A stretch of 64,000 nt of DNA, from contig NZ_CAJGZV010000002.1 in assembly GCF_904846065.1 (NCBI RefSeq), positions 35,226 to 99,225 of the forward strand. The letters are read 5' to 3'. The position numbers and the translations under genes are program-made. This DNA is from Psychrobacter immobilis (GTDB lineage: Bacteria; Pseudomonadota; Gammaproteobacteria; Pseudomonadales; Moraxellaceae). The notes under the pieces were generated by a model that saw only the letters and a program-made list of their open reading frames with translations, had not been told where the DNA came from and searched no databases. This document shows positions 9,906-16,846 of this stretch, in pieces. Positions within the stretch are counted from its first letter, which is position 1, and every line of letters starts with the position of its first letter.

Positions 9906-11435
9906 ATGATGCCATCATCGACTTCAACTAACAGCACGCGCCCTGTCCGCACCCGCATTGCACCATCGCCTACTGGCTTTCCGCATGTCGGCACCGCTTA
10001 TATTGCCCTATTCAATTTAGCTTTTGCTAAAGCCCACGGCGGCGAATTTATTTTGCGTATCGAAGACACGGATCAAACGCGCTCAACCGAACAATCTGAA
10101 AAAATGATTTTGGATGCGCTGCGCTGGGTCGGTCTCGACTGGGCGGAAGGTCCAGATATTGGTGGACCGCACGCGCCTTATCGTCAGAGCGAGCGTAGTG
10201 ATATTTATAAAAAGCACGCCGAACAGCTCATAGAAAACGATCATGCGTTTCGCTGCTTTTGTACCAGTGAAGAGCTCGATGCCATGCGTGCTGCGCAAAT
10301 GGCCAATGGTGAAACGCCACGTTATGACGGTCGTTGTGCCCATTTAGCCTCTGAAAAAACTGCGCAATTAGTCAGTGAGGGCAAACCGCATGTCATTCGT
10401 ATGCGTGTGCCTACCGAAGGCGTCTGTCAAGTACATGACATGTTACGCGGTACGGTTGAGATTCCTTGGACGCAAGTCGATATGCAAGTGCTGCTAAAAA
10501 CCGACGGCATGCCGACTTATCATTTAGCCAACGTTGTCGATGACCATTTAATGGACATCAGCCATGTATTGCGTGGTGAAGAGTGGCTGAATTCTGCGCC
10601 AAAACATCAATTGCTCTATGAGTATTTTGGTTGGGAGATGCCTGTGCTTTGCCATATGCCACTGCTGCGTAACCCAGATAAATCAAAACTGTCTAAGCGT
10701 AAAAACCCAACCTCTATCACTTACTATCGTGATGCTGGTGTACTACCTGAAGCGCTGCTTAACTACCTTGGTCGTATGGGCTACTCGATGCCTGACGAAG
10801 CGGAGAAATTTACCTTAGAGGAAATGATTGCCAGCTTTGATATTCAGCGTGTGTCCCTTGGCGGCCCTATTTTCGATATCGAAAAGCTCAATTGGCTTAA
10901 CGCCGAATGGCTACGTGCGCTAACCCCTGAAGAACTCAAAAACAAAATCCTCGACTGGGCAAGTAACAGCGATAAATTAACCGCTATCGCAGCGGCGATT
11001 CAGCCTCGTATTGAGCTGTTATCTGATGCAGTTAATTGGGGTGGTTTCTATTTCCAAAACTTACCTGATATCAATGCTGAGAGCTTTACTCATAAATCGC
11101 TCACCCCTGAGCAAATTACTGAGATGCTGCAACTGGCGCTTTGGCAGCTAGAAACCTTACCAACGTGGTCAGAAGAAAATATCTACGCCACCTTAAAAGG
11201 TCTTGCGGCTCACCTCGATATTAAGATGCGTGATTTTATGGCACCGTTCTTTATCGCTATCGCTGGTAGCACCTCATCGACACCAGTCATGAATTCTATG
11301 GCAATCATCGGCGCTGATATGACCTTGACTCGCTTGCGCCATGCAGTTGATGTACTTGGCGGCCTCGGTAAAAAGAAACTGAAAAAACTTGAGAAACAAG
11401 CAGCTGAATTGCCAGATTTTTTAGCAGCTGAATAG
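9906..11435 (+). CDS. gltX: Glutamyl-tRNA synthetase
   Basis: This class I aminoacyl-tRNA synthetase charges tRNA-Glu. The 509-residue protein has the HIGH-type motif HVGT (27-30) after RIAPSPTG, and the KMSKS-type motif KLSKR (261-265). The C-terminal half is the helical anticodon-binding region. A Cys-containing zinc-finger-like segment (FRCFCTSEE, then GRCAHL) lies near 116-146. It is transcribed alone, with a strong terminator downstream. A tRNA-Glu gene lies less than 1 kb away. Confidence 0.97.
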   Translation: MMPSSTSTNSTRPVRTRIAPSPTGFPHVGTAYIALFNLAFAKAHGGEFILRIEDTDQTRSTEQSEKMILDALRWVGLDWAEGPDIGGPHAPYRQSERSDIYKKHAEQLIENDHAFRCFCTSEELDAMRAAQMANGETPRYDGRCAHLASEKTAQLVSEGKPHVIRMRVPTEGVCQVHDMLRGTVEIPWTQVDMQVLLKTDGMPTYHLANVVDDHLMDISHVLRGEEWLNSAPKHQLLYEYFGWEMPVLCHMPLLRNPDKSKLSKRKNPTSITYYRDAGVLPEALLNYLGRMGYSMPDEAEKFTLEEMIASFDIQRVSLGGPIFDIEKLNWLNAEWLRALTPEELKNKILDWASNSDKLTAIAAAIQPRIELLSDAVNWGGFYFQNLPDINAESFTHKSLTPEQITEMLQLALWQLETLPTWSEENIYATLKGLAAHLDIKMRDFMAPFFIAIAGSTSSTPVMNSMAIIGADMTLTRLRHAVDVLGGLGKKKLKKLEKQAAELPDFLAAE

Positions 11436-11475
11436 TTTAGAAGCTGAGTAATAAATTGGTTGAAAGTTTTTGAAG

Positions 11476-11509
11476 AAAAAAGGGTCAGGTCAATTCTGAC
11501 CCTTTTTTT
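11476..11509 (+). terminator. Rho-independent terminator after gltX
   Basis: AGGGTCAG and CTGACCCT form an inverted repeat with a short loop, flanked by an A run and seven T. It starts about 40 nt after the gltX stop and could act in both directions. Confidence 0.85.
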
Positions 11510-11579
11510 GTCATTAATAGGTACTACTACTCTTCAACTATTAAATATCCTGTATCAAACCTTTTAATTGGAAACAAAC

Positions 11580-11945
11580 ATGGCCGCCAAGACCGTCACC
11601 ATCGAAAGCAAAGATTATGTCTTTAACACGCTCAAAGAAGCGCAGAAATACTATGATGCGATCGTAAAAGAGCTTTATAATGCAAAACTTACCCTGACAA
11701 AGGGTCAGGACTTTGAAGATTTAAAGTGGATATACACCACTTACTATGGTTATACCAATCATAATGTCGATAAATTAGGCGATTCTGACATCGTTGGCTT
11801 TGAAGGTATCAGTACAGTACAACAAAAAGGGGGGCAATATATCCCCACAGAATGTGCTGCCGTTATTTTCTCTGACGGTACTGAAGAAGAATTCTTTACC
11901 GATAAAGCCATTAAAGAGATTGCCATCAAGCAAAATCCACGCTAA
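11580..11945 (+). CDS. Conserved hypothetical protein, DUF3223-like
   Basis: This 121-residue soluble protein has no signal peptide or membrane segment. An N-terminal beta strand and helix (VTIESKDYVFNTLKEAQKYY) and a C-terminal strand with an acidic turn (AAVIFSDGTEEEF) resemble the single-domain DUF3223/DCL fold as I remember it; this is a weak assignment. I start at the ATG at 11580, which has GGAAA about 9 nt upstream; a TTG four codons earlier would overlap that site. It is monocistronic, between the gltX terminator and the tRNA promoter. Function unknown. Confidence 0.75.
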   Translation: MAAKTVTIESKDYVFNTLKEAQKYYDAIVKELYNAKLTLTKGQDFEDLKWIYTTYYGYTNHNVDKLGDSDIVGFEGISTVQQKGGQYIPTECAAVIFSDGTEEEFFTDKAIKEIAIKQNPR

Positions 11946-12021
11946 TTTGGCCTTGTTAAGCCATCAAAACAGGTTAAAACGCTTTTTTTTGCATATTTAT
12001 AGATTATTTTTAAAATAGTAG

Positions 12022-12050
12022 TTGACAAGACTGCCGCTCTTACATAAAAT
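12022..12050 (+). promoter_or_regulatory. Strong sigma70 promoter of the tRNA unit
   Basis: A perfect -35 TTGACA (12022-12027), a 17-nt spacer and TAAAAT (12045-12050) lie 18 nt ahead of the tRNA-Ala gene. This is the typical arrangement for a stable-RNA promoter. Confidence 0.88.
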
Positions 12051-12067
12051 ACGCACACTCTTAGCGA

Positions 12068-12143
12068 GGGGCTATAGCTCAGTTGGTAGAGCACTTGCAT
12101 GGCATGCAAGGGGTCAACGGTTCGACTCCGTTTAGCTCCACCA
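12068..12143 (+). tRNA. tRNA-Ala (GGC)
   Basis: The 76-nt cloverleaf has acceptor GGGGCTA pairing with TAGCTCC, D-loop AGTTGGTAGA, anticodon stem CTTGC/GCAAG around the loop ATGGCAT (anticodon GGC), T-loop TTCGACT and an encoded CCA end. It is the first gene of a two-tRNA transcript. Confidence 0.97.
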
Positions 12144-12290
12144 TACTATTTATTGCAACGCTCAGTACTACTGAAACGTAACCATAAATACTCGCTAGTA
12201 GGACGATATCAGCACCTAGGCAATGCTTATTTATTAAGCTATCTGGTATTGTGAAGTACCGTTGTAACCATTGGTTATAACACTCTATGC

Positions 12291-12366
12291 GTCCCCATCG
12301 TCTAGAGGCCTAGGACACCGCCCTTTCACGGCGGTAACGGGGGTTCGAATCCCCCTGGGGACGCCA
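12291..12366 (+). tRNA. tRNA-Glu (TTC)
   Basis: The 76-nt cloverleaf has acceptor GTCCCCA pairing with TGGGGAC, anticodon stem CCGCC/GGCGG around CTTTCAC (anticodon TTC), T-loop TTCGAAT and an encoded final CCA. It lies 147 nt after tRNA-Ala with no promoter seen between them, so the two are probably cotranscribed. Confidence 0.97.
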
Positions 12367-12440
12367 CTATTCGGCGTCACTTATTAGCACTTTTGCTTAG
12401 CATCTTTAAGCATCAGCTTAGACTAATAAGCGAACAATAG

Positions 12441-12476
12441 AAAATCCCAGTCATCATACGGTGACTGGGATTTTTT
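12441..12476 (+). terminator. Rho-independent terminator of the tRNA unit
   Basis: ATCCCAGTCA and TGACTGGGAT form a 10-bp stem with an 8-nt loop, followed by six T. It lies 75 nt after tRNA-Glu. The A run on the other side means it could also stop transcription from the minus-strand gene at 12537. Confidence 0.85.
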
Positions 12477-12536
12477 ATGTCTGTTGGTTTTGTTATATCC
12501 AGTTCATTATAGTTTGGATAAGCTGAAATTAATATA

Positions 12537-12836
12537 TCAACGATCATAACAAGAGACAAACTCTCTAATCGCCCAGCCCCAATGCCTGTATTCGCCCTTG
12601 TAGTAGCCTGCTAAATATACCCACGGACGATTTTTATTATCATAAGTGGTATCTGTGACATACACCTCGCGATCATTACGCAGCTTATTAATAATCTTGC
12701 CATTAGGCTCGTCGCGAATGTTTAGTGGAGTACCCGTCGGATCTGTTACTTTGCAAACTCTCTCGGCATGCGCGGCATTTATCCCAACTGTCGTAGCAAA
12801 AACAGATACAGCAATGGTATAAGCCAAACGTTTCAT
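12537..12836 (-). CDS. Small exported SH3-like domain protein
   Basis: This 99-residue protein has a clear Sec signal peptide (MKR, hydrophobic core, cleavage after AHA near residue 23). The mature part is about 75 residues and resembles a bacterial SH3 domain: TPLNIRDEPNGKIINKL matches the start of SH3_3-type repeats, and two Cys (in RVCKV and FVSCYDR) may form a disulphide. It is probably periplasmic with a binding or structural role; no substrate can be inferred. It is monocistronic. Confidence 0.8.
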   Translation of the reverse strand: MKRLAYTIAVSVFATTVGINAAHAERVCKVTDPTGTPLNIRDEPNGKIINKLRNDREVYVTDTTYDNKNRPWVYLAGYYKGEYRHWGWAIREFVSCYDR

Positions 12837-12871
12837 CTCAAATCCTTATTATCAACAAATGTCTTATTAAT

Positions 12872-12890
12872 CTCTGATATCTTATCAGAG
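12872..12890. repeat. Short palindrome upstream of the SH3-like gene
   Basis: CTCTGATA and TATCAGAG are perfect 8-bp arms around 3 nt. The palindrome sits 36-54 nt upstream of the minus-strand SH3-like gene and could be an operator or a 5' UTR hairpin; nothing further can be said. Confidence 0.4.
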
Positions 12891-13119
12891 TTCACATTGC
12901 GGTATCTGCGATTTTATAAGATATTTACGTTTTATTGATTTTGATAAAGACTGAAGCCATAACCTACTTTATGGTTTTTAATATCAGTATTTATTGAATG
13001 ATTTATTCTATTGCCAACCCGTAAGATCCTCGCTACCATTAATCCTATAAGAATTTTATAAAATGTATAAATACTTTATAACATACAAATTTTAGGCTTA
13101 ACACAAGGACGTTTTAACC

Positions 13120-13773
13120 ATGTTCGGTATTGAGAACTATCTAGGGTTTATTTTAGCCGCCATCTTGTTAAACCTGACCCCAGGCACGGATAGCATGTAC
13201 ATCATTACCCGTAGTATTTCGCAGGGGCAAACGGCAGGGTTTTATTCTGTGTTGGGTATTACTTCAGGCATTCTGGTGCATACGCTACTGGCTTCGCTAG
13301 GATTGTCAGTATTGCTTGCCAACTCTCCTACAGCATTTATGGTCGTCAAATATGTTGGTGCGGCTTACTTATGCTACTTAGGTCTAAAAATGCTACTAAG
13401 CAAAAAATCAAATTCAATAGCGAATAGTTTATCTAAAGACGAGCACACTATTGATAAACAGAATGTAGACAGCTGGCAAATCTATAAGCAAGGTGTGTTG
13501 ACCAATACTTTTAACCCAAAGGTCGCCTTATTTTTCCTCGCGTTCTTCCCTCAGTTCATCGATTCTAGTTATGCTTATGGCATGTTGTCATTTCTAATGC
13601 TAGGGCTGACCTTTGCTACCACTGGTTTTATATGGTGCTTATGTTTGGCACTATTAGCAGCGCGGTTTAGTACACGCTTGCGTGAGAACCCCTCTATCGA
13701 AACGATGTTAAATAGAATCAGTGGTATGGTGTTTATTGGTTTAGGAATTAAGCTGTTGACTGAGAAGGGTTGA
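13120..13773 (+). CDS. LysE/RhtB family amino-acid exporter
   Basis: This is an inner-membrane exporter of amino acids or related metabolites. The 217-residue protein (family about 205-215) has about six hydrophobic segments. The family hallmark LNLTPGTDSMYII lies at 18-30, with a later TNTFNPKVALFFLAFFPQF block. A Lys/Ser-rich hydrophilic loop separates the two halves, as usual. AAGGA lies about 12 nt before the ATG. The substrate is unknown. A decayed paralogue lies at 36589-37009. Confidence 0.9.
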   Translation: MFGIENYLGFILAAILLNLTPGTDSMYIITRSISQGQTAGFYSVLGITSGILVHTLLASLGLSVLLANSPTAFMVVKYVGAAYLCYLGLKMLLSKKSNSIANSLSKDEHTIDKQNVDSWQIYKQGVLTNTFNPKVALFFLAFFPQFIDSSYAYGMLSFLMLGLTFATTGFIWCLCLALLAARFSTRLRENPSIETMLNRISGMVFIGLGIKLLTEKG

Positions 13774-13851
13774 GCAGAATAGGTATTCAGAATATTCAGT
13801 CTGTTACCTCGAGTTTTTACAGTATAGACTTATTTATAAATTAGACAGAAT

Positions 13852-13876
13852 AAGTGCGCAAGTCGAAGGCGCACTT
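13852..13876 (+). terminator. Hairpin after the LysE gene, possible terminator
   Basis: AAGTGCGC and GCGCACTT form an 8-bp stem with a 9-nt loop, followed only by TTTACTG. It lies 80 nt past the LysE-family stop and 40 nt from the end of the convergent broken gene. The weak T run makes it uncertain. Confidence 0.4.
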
Positions 13877-13915
13877 TACTGACTGACTAATAAAAAGAAA
13901 ACTAGATTTGTGAAA

Positions 13916-14857
13916 TTATTTAGTAAAAACTGAAGGAACGACTGGCATACCGCACCATTCAGCAATCTTATTATATTTTCCTGCTAGTTTCATAAAAGTC
14001 TCAATTGCACTTTCTGAGGTTTTAACTGCTTCACTAACATTATCGTTACCTTCATTCACTTTTTCAATAAACTTCCTGAATTTCTCCATTGACTTTGAAT
14101 TTTTTAGTTTTTCAGGATCTTTTTCATCTATAACTTCTCTTAAGGAAGCTTGTAAACTTTCAAGTTCAGCGTGAGAGTCATTTTTATCAGGAAGTATATA
14201 CTTTAACTGTTCAACTAGTGGAAGAGCTTCATTAACTACATTATTAGTAACAACTGATAAGTTATTCCGAAAACTAGGATTTATCTCGATGGTAGTATAC
14301 TTTTCTTGCTTTAAGGCTTTTTCTAATAATTCTGAGAGGTAGTTCTTATCAGTTTTTAAATAACCAATAATATCCTGTTGTGTTTCAATTCTCACTTGAG
14401 ACATTCTTAGTTCACTCTTTAGCTCTAAGATTAATCCTTTGTCTTCCGTAAAGTCTTCTGGATTTCCATTACCTGTTACAATCATCTCATACTCAGTAAG
14501 TGCCCTTTCAATCACATCTGTATTACCATCTTCTGATATAACTATTAATCTTATGGATTGACCATTTTGTTCGATCTTAACTGTAGCATTTTCATCAGGA
14601 TAGTTCTTATGTAGATACTGACTGAAATAATTCAATATACCAAGTCCTGCTTGATAATACTGAGGTGGAAACTCTATAAATTTATCTAAGACAATCTTAT
14701 CTTTCAATGTTTCTGTTTGTTCTAGTTCTATTACAGATAGTTCATCGTCATCATTACCTGTAACATATAAAACTAAGAAAGGATAATTTTTATTAATTGA
14801 CTGTAAACTAGTTAAACTTTCTAAATTATTTTTAGAATCCGTAATTAATATAGGAAA
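13916..14857 (-). pseudogene. 3' part of an unknown gene split by an IS3 element
   Basis: This is the C-terminal part, about 312 codons, of an unrecognised AT-rich gene whose 5' part is at 16167-16563. Removing the insertion and one copy of GAAA joins the two parts in frame (NNNLAF then PILITD) into 444 codons plus a stop. The visible part has a charged middle region, a predicted coiled coil (about LILELKSELRMSQVRIETQQ) and a C-terminal helical tail ending EWCGMPVVPSVF. No catalytic motif, signal peptide or membrane segment is seen. An ATG at 14908 keeps the frame open only because the IS end supplies it, so the fragment could be translated as an artefact. Confidence 0.85.
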
Positions 14858-14907
14858 TGAACCGCCCCGGGATTGTCGGAGACTTAATATTCTGAGAGAA
14901 TACGACA

Positions 14908-15225
14908 ATGAAAAGACAAACCTACACTCCTGAGATTAAAGAACGCGCCGTTCGTATGCTGATCGAAGCAGCAAACGACTATCCCTCCACATGGTCAGCC
15001 ATTCAAGCCATTGCCGCTAAGATTGGCTGTACACCTGAAACCCTGCGATCATGGCATAAAAAACACATCGATCAAACTATTCCTGCAAATGTTCAGGCTC
15101 AAAGTCAAGAGCAGCGTATTAAGGATCTTGAGCGCGAAAACAGAGAGCTCAAGCAAGCCAATGAGATTATACGTAAGGCTGCTGCTTTTTTCGCCCAGGC
15201 GGAGCTCGGCCGCCCACACAAGTAA
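14908..15225 (+). CDS. IS3 family transposase OrfA
   Basis: This 105-residue DNA-binding subunit has a helix-turn-helix (about 10-60; TPEIKERAVRML, then AAKIGCTPETLRSWHKK) followed by a leucine-zipper-like coiled coil (about 70-90; RIKDLERENRELKQANEI). The slippery heptamer T TTT TTC at 15186-15192 lies near its end in the correct phase. A -1 shift there would fuse it to OrfB to make the full transposase. Its stop overlaps the OrfB ATG by one base (TAATG). Confidence 0.95.
   Translation: MKRQTYTPEIKERAVRMLIEAANDYPSTWSAIQAIAAKIGCTPETLRSWHKKHIDQTIPANVQAQSQEQRIKDLERENRELKQANEIIRKAAAFFAQAELGRPHK
15186..15192 (+). promoter_or_regulatory. Probable -1 programmed frameshift site
   Basis: T TTT TTC in the orfA reading phase fits the X XXY YYZ rule, and the -1 frame stays open from here into orfB. 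IS3-family elements normally make their OrfAB transposase this way. A run of T instead of the usual A-rich heptamer is less common. Confidence 0.6.
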
Positions 15226-16127
15226 TGGTTCAGTTTATTGATGACTATAGAGGTAGTTATGGGGTCGAGCTGATCTGTAGAGTGCTACCGATTGCCCCGT
15301 CAACTTATCACCGTGCTAAAGACCTAGAAAACAGTCCTGAAAAGCGTTCACTGCGCAGACAGCATGACGACTTTTACATCGGTGAAATCAAACGCATCTG
15401 GCAGGACAGCAAGTGCCGTTACGGTGTGCGTAAAGTCTGGCAGCAGATGAAAGCTGATGGGTTAAAGATTGCTCGGTGTACCATAGAGCGCTTAATGAGA
15501 CAGCATGACCTACAAGGCGTCTGGCGTGGCAAAAGCAAGATTACCACCAACAGTCGTGACGACCAAAAACGCGCTGATGACTTAGTCAATCGCAACTTTA
15601 GTGCTCGTCGTCCTAACCAGCTCTGGGTGGCGGACTTCACCTACATCAAGACGACAAGCGGCTGGGTATATACTGCTTTTGTTATTGATGTGTTTGCTCG
15701 CGCTATTGTGGGCTGGAAAGTTTCTAATCGCATGAACACCGATATGGTAATGGCGGCATTGAACCAAGCAATAGCAGACAGAAACAATTCCAAAGACGTG
15801 ATTCATCATAGTGATCGAGGCGTTCAGTATTTATCCATTCGCTACACTGAGAGGATGACAGACTGTGGCGTGATTGCTTCGGTCGGTACTACAGGCGATT
15901 CATACGACAATGCCTTGGCTGAAACGGTCAATGGGCTGTACAAGGCTGAGGTGATTCATTATTTAAAACAGAACTGGACTGGCGTCAACGATGTTGAACT
16001 GGCAACCCTTGAGTGGGTAGATTGGTTCAATAAAACACGTTTACATAGCACGATTGGTTATGTCTCGCCTTTTGAGTTTGAAAAGCAGTATTATGATAAC
16101 TTAACCCTGTCAGGTATTGCTGCCTGA
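15225..16127 (+). CDS. IS3 family transposase OrfB (DDE integrase core)
   Basis: This 300-residue catalytic subunit begins with an HTH_21-like region (about 40-100; CRYGVRKVWQQMK, then CTIERLMRQHDLQGV) and ends with an rve integrase core (about 120-290). DDE residues are visible in WVADFTYIKT (D), HHSDRGVQY (D) and DNALAETVNGLYKAE (E). The length is normal and the frame is undamaged. It is expressed by its own start or, for activity, by frameshifting from orfA. Confidence 0.96.
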   Translation: MVQFIDDYRGSYGVELICRVLPIAPSTYHRAKDLENSPEKRSLRRQHDDFYIGEIKRIWQDSKCRYGVRKVWQQMKADGLKIARCTIERLMRQHDLQGVWRGKSKITTNSRDDQKRADDLVNRNFSARRPNQLWVADFTYIKTTSGWVYTAFVIDVFARAIVGWKVSNRMNTDMVMAALNQAIADRNNSKDVIHHSDRGVQYLSIRYTERMTDCGVIASVGTTGDSYDNALAETVNGLYKAEVIHYLKQNWTGVNDVELATLEWVDWFNKTRLHSTIGYVSPFEFEKQYYDNLTLSGIAA

Positions 16128-16166
16128 CTCAAGTAAATCACTCTCCGATATACTCGGGGCGGTTCA

Positions 16167-16563
16167 GAAAAGCTAAATTATTATTTGCTATTATCTTTTC
16201 CACGTCATCGAACAACCATTTGTATACATTAGGATTCAAATTAATATCATTAGGGAGACAGATGTAGATATTGCTTTTAGATATTACTAAAAACTCATGC
16301 TCCTCACTCTCTGTCCAAGATAATTTTCTTAAACTATCAATGAATCCTTTATACTTTTTACTACTTAAATTACTTAGTCTAGCCTTACTTATCATTCTAG
16401 CCTTAACAAGGAAGCTAGATTGCTGATAGTCATCTATTATTTGCTCTATACCCTTCCACCCATCAGTGGATATGGACTGTAAGATTTCTTGATACTCTTT
16501 AGGATATGAATCTAAAAACAGTTTCCAAGCATTTTTGTAGCTTACAACAGTTTTAATAGGCAT
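16167..16563 (-). pseudogene. 5' part of the unknown gene split by the IS3 element
   Basis: The N-terminal 132 codons of the interrupted gene start at an ATG at 16561-16563 with only a weak Shine-Dalgarno. The interrupted frame reads a few codons into the IS end and stops at 16138, giving a 141-residue truncated product. The N-terminus is soluble, Lys/Ser-rich and has no recognised motif. The codon use is AT-rich compared with the housekeeping genes on either side, which suggests transfer. Confidence 0.82.
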
Positions 16564-16786
16564 AACTTATGTCACCACGAAGAATTATAGAACTTACTAT
16601 AACTCAGAATAATGGGCTTTTGTATAACTTATAATTTAGTTATAAAGGTTAAATCATATAATATATCTAGTTGAAATATAATAAAATCTACCTAGAGATA
16701 GTACACATAGTTTCTACTTAAAATATTTTATCAATTTTTTGCATATAGCCCACTATAGATCATACTACTTATTTTAAACAACAAAT

Positions 16787-16827
16787 AAAAAAGCCCAATC
16801 CCAGTGATAAGGGATCGGGCTTTTTTT
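16787..16827 (-). terminator. Rho-independent terminator after acnA
   Basis: An 11-bp stem (AGCCCAATCCC with GGGATCGGGCT, one mismatch) and an 8-nt loop are followed by a T run on both strands. It starts about 20 nt past the acnA stop. Confidence 0.88.
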
Positions 16828-16846
16828 GATTTAGCCTAACTAATTA

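Larger units (their letters stand above)
14858..16166 (+). mobile_element. Complete IS3-family insertion sequence (IS51-group-like)
   Basis: The element is 1309 bp with imperfect 26-bp terminal inverted repeats (14858-14883 and 16141-16166; 21 of 26 positions match; outer ends TGAACCGCCCCG). It is flanked by a 4-bp direct repeat GAAA (14854-14857 and 16167-16170). It carries orfA and orfB in the usual -1 arrangement. Both frames and the DDE residues are intact, so it may still be active. It interrupts a minus-strand gene in the opposite orientation. Group placement (IS51-like) is from the look of OrfA. Confidence 0.95.

Noticed and set aside
14858..14908. ATG at 14908 as start of a 330-residue minus-strand gene
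   Set aside because: The first 17 codons come from the IS end. The natural gene starts at 16563.
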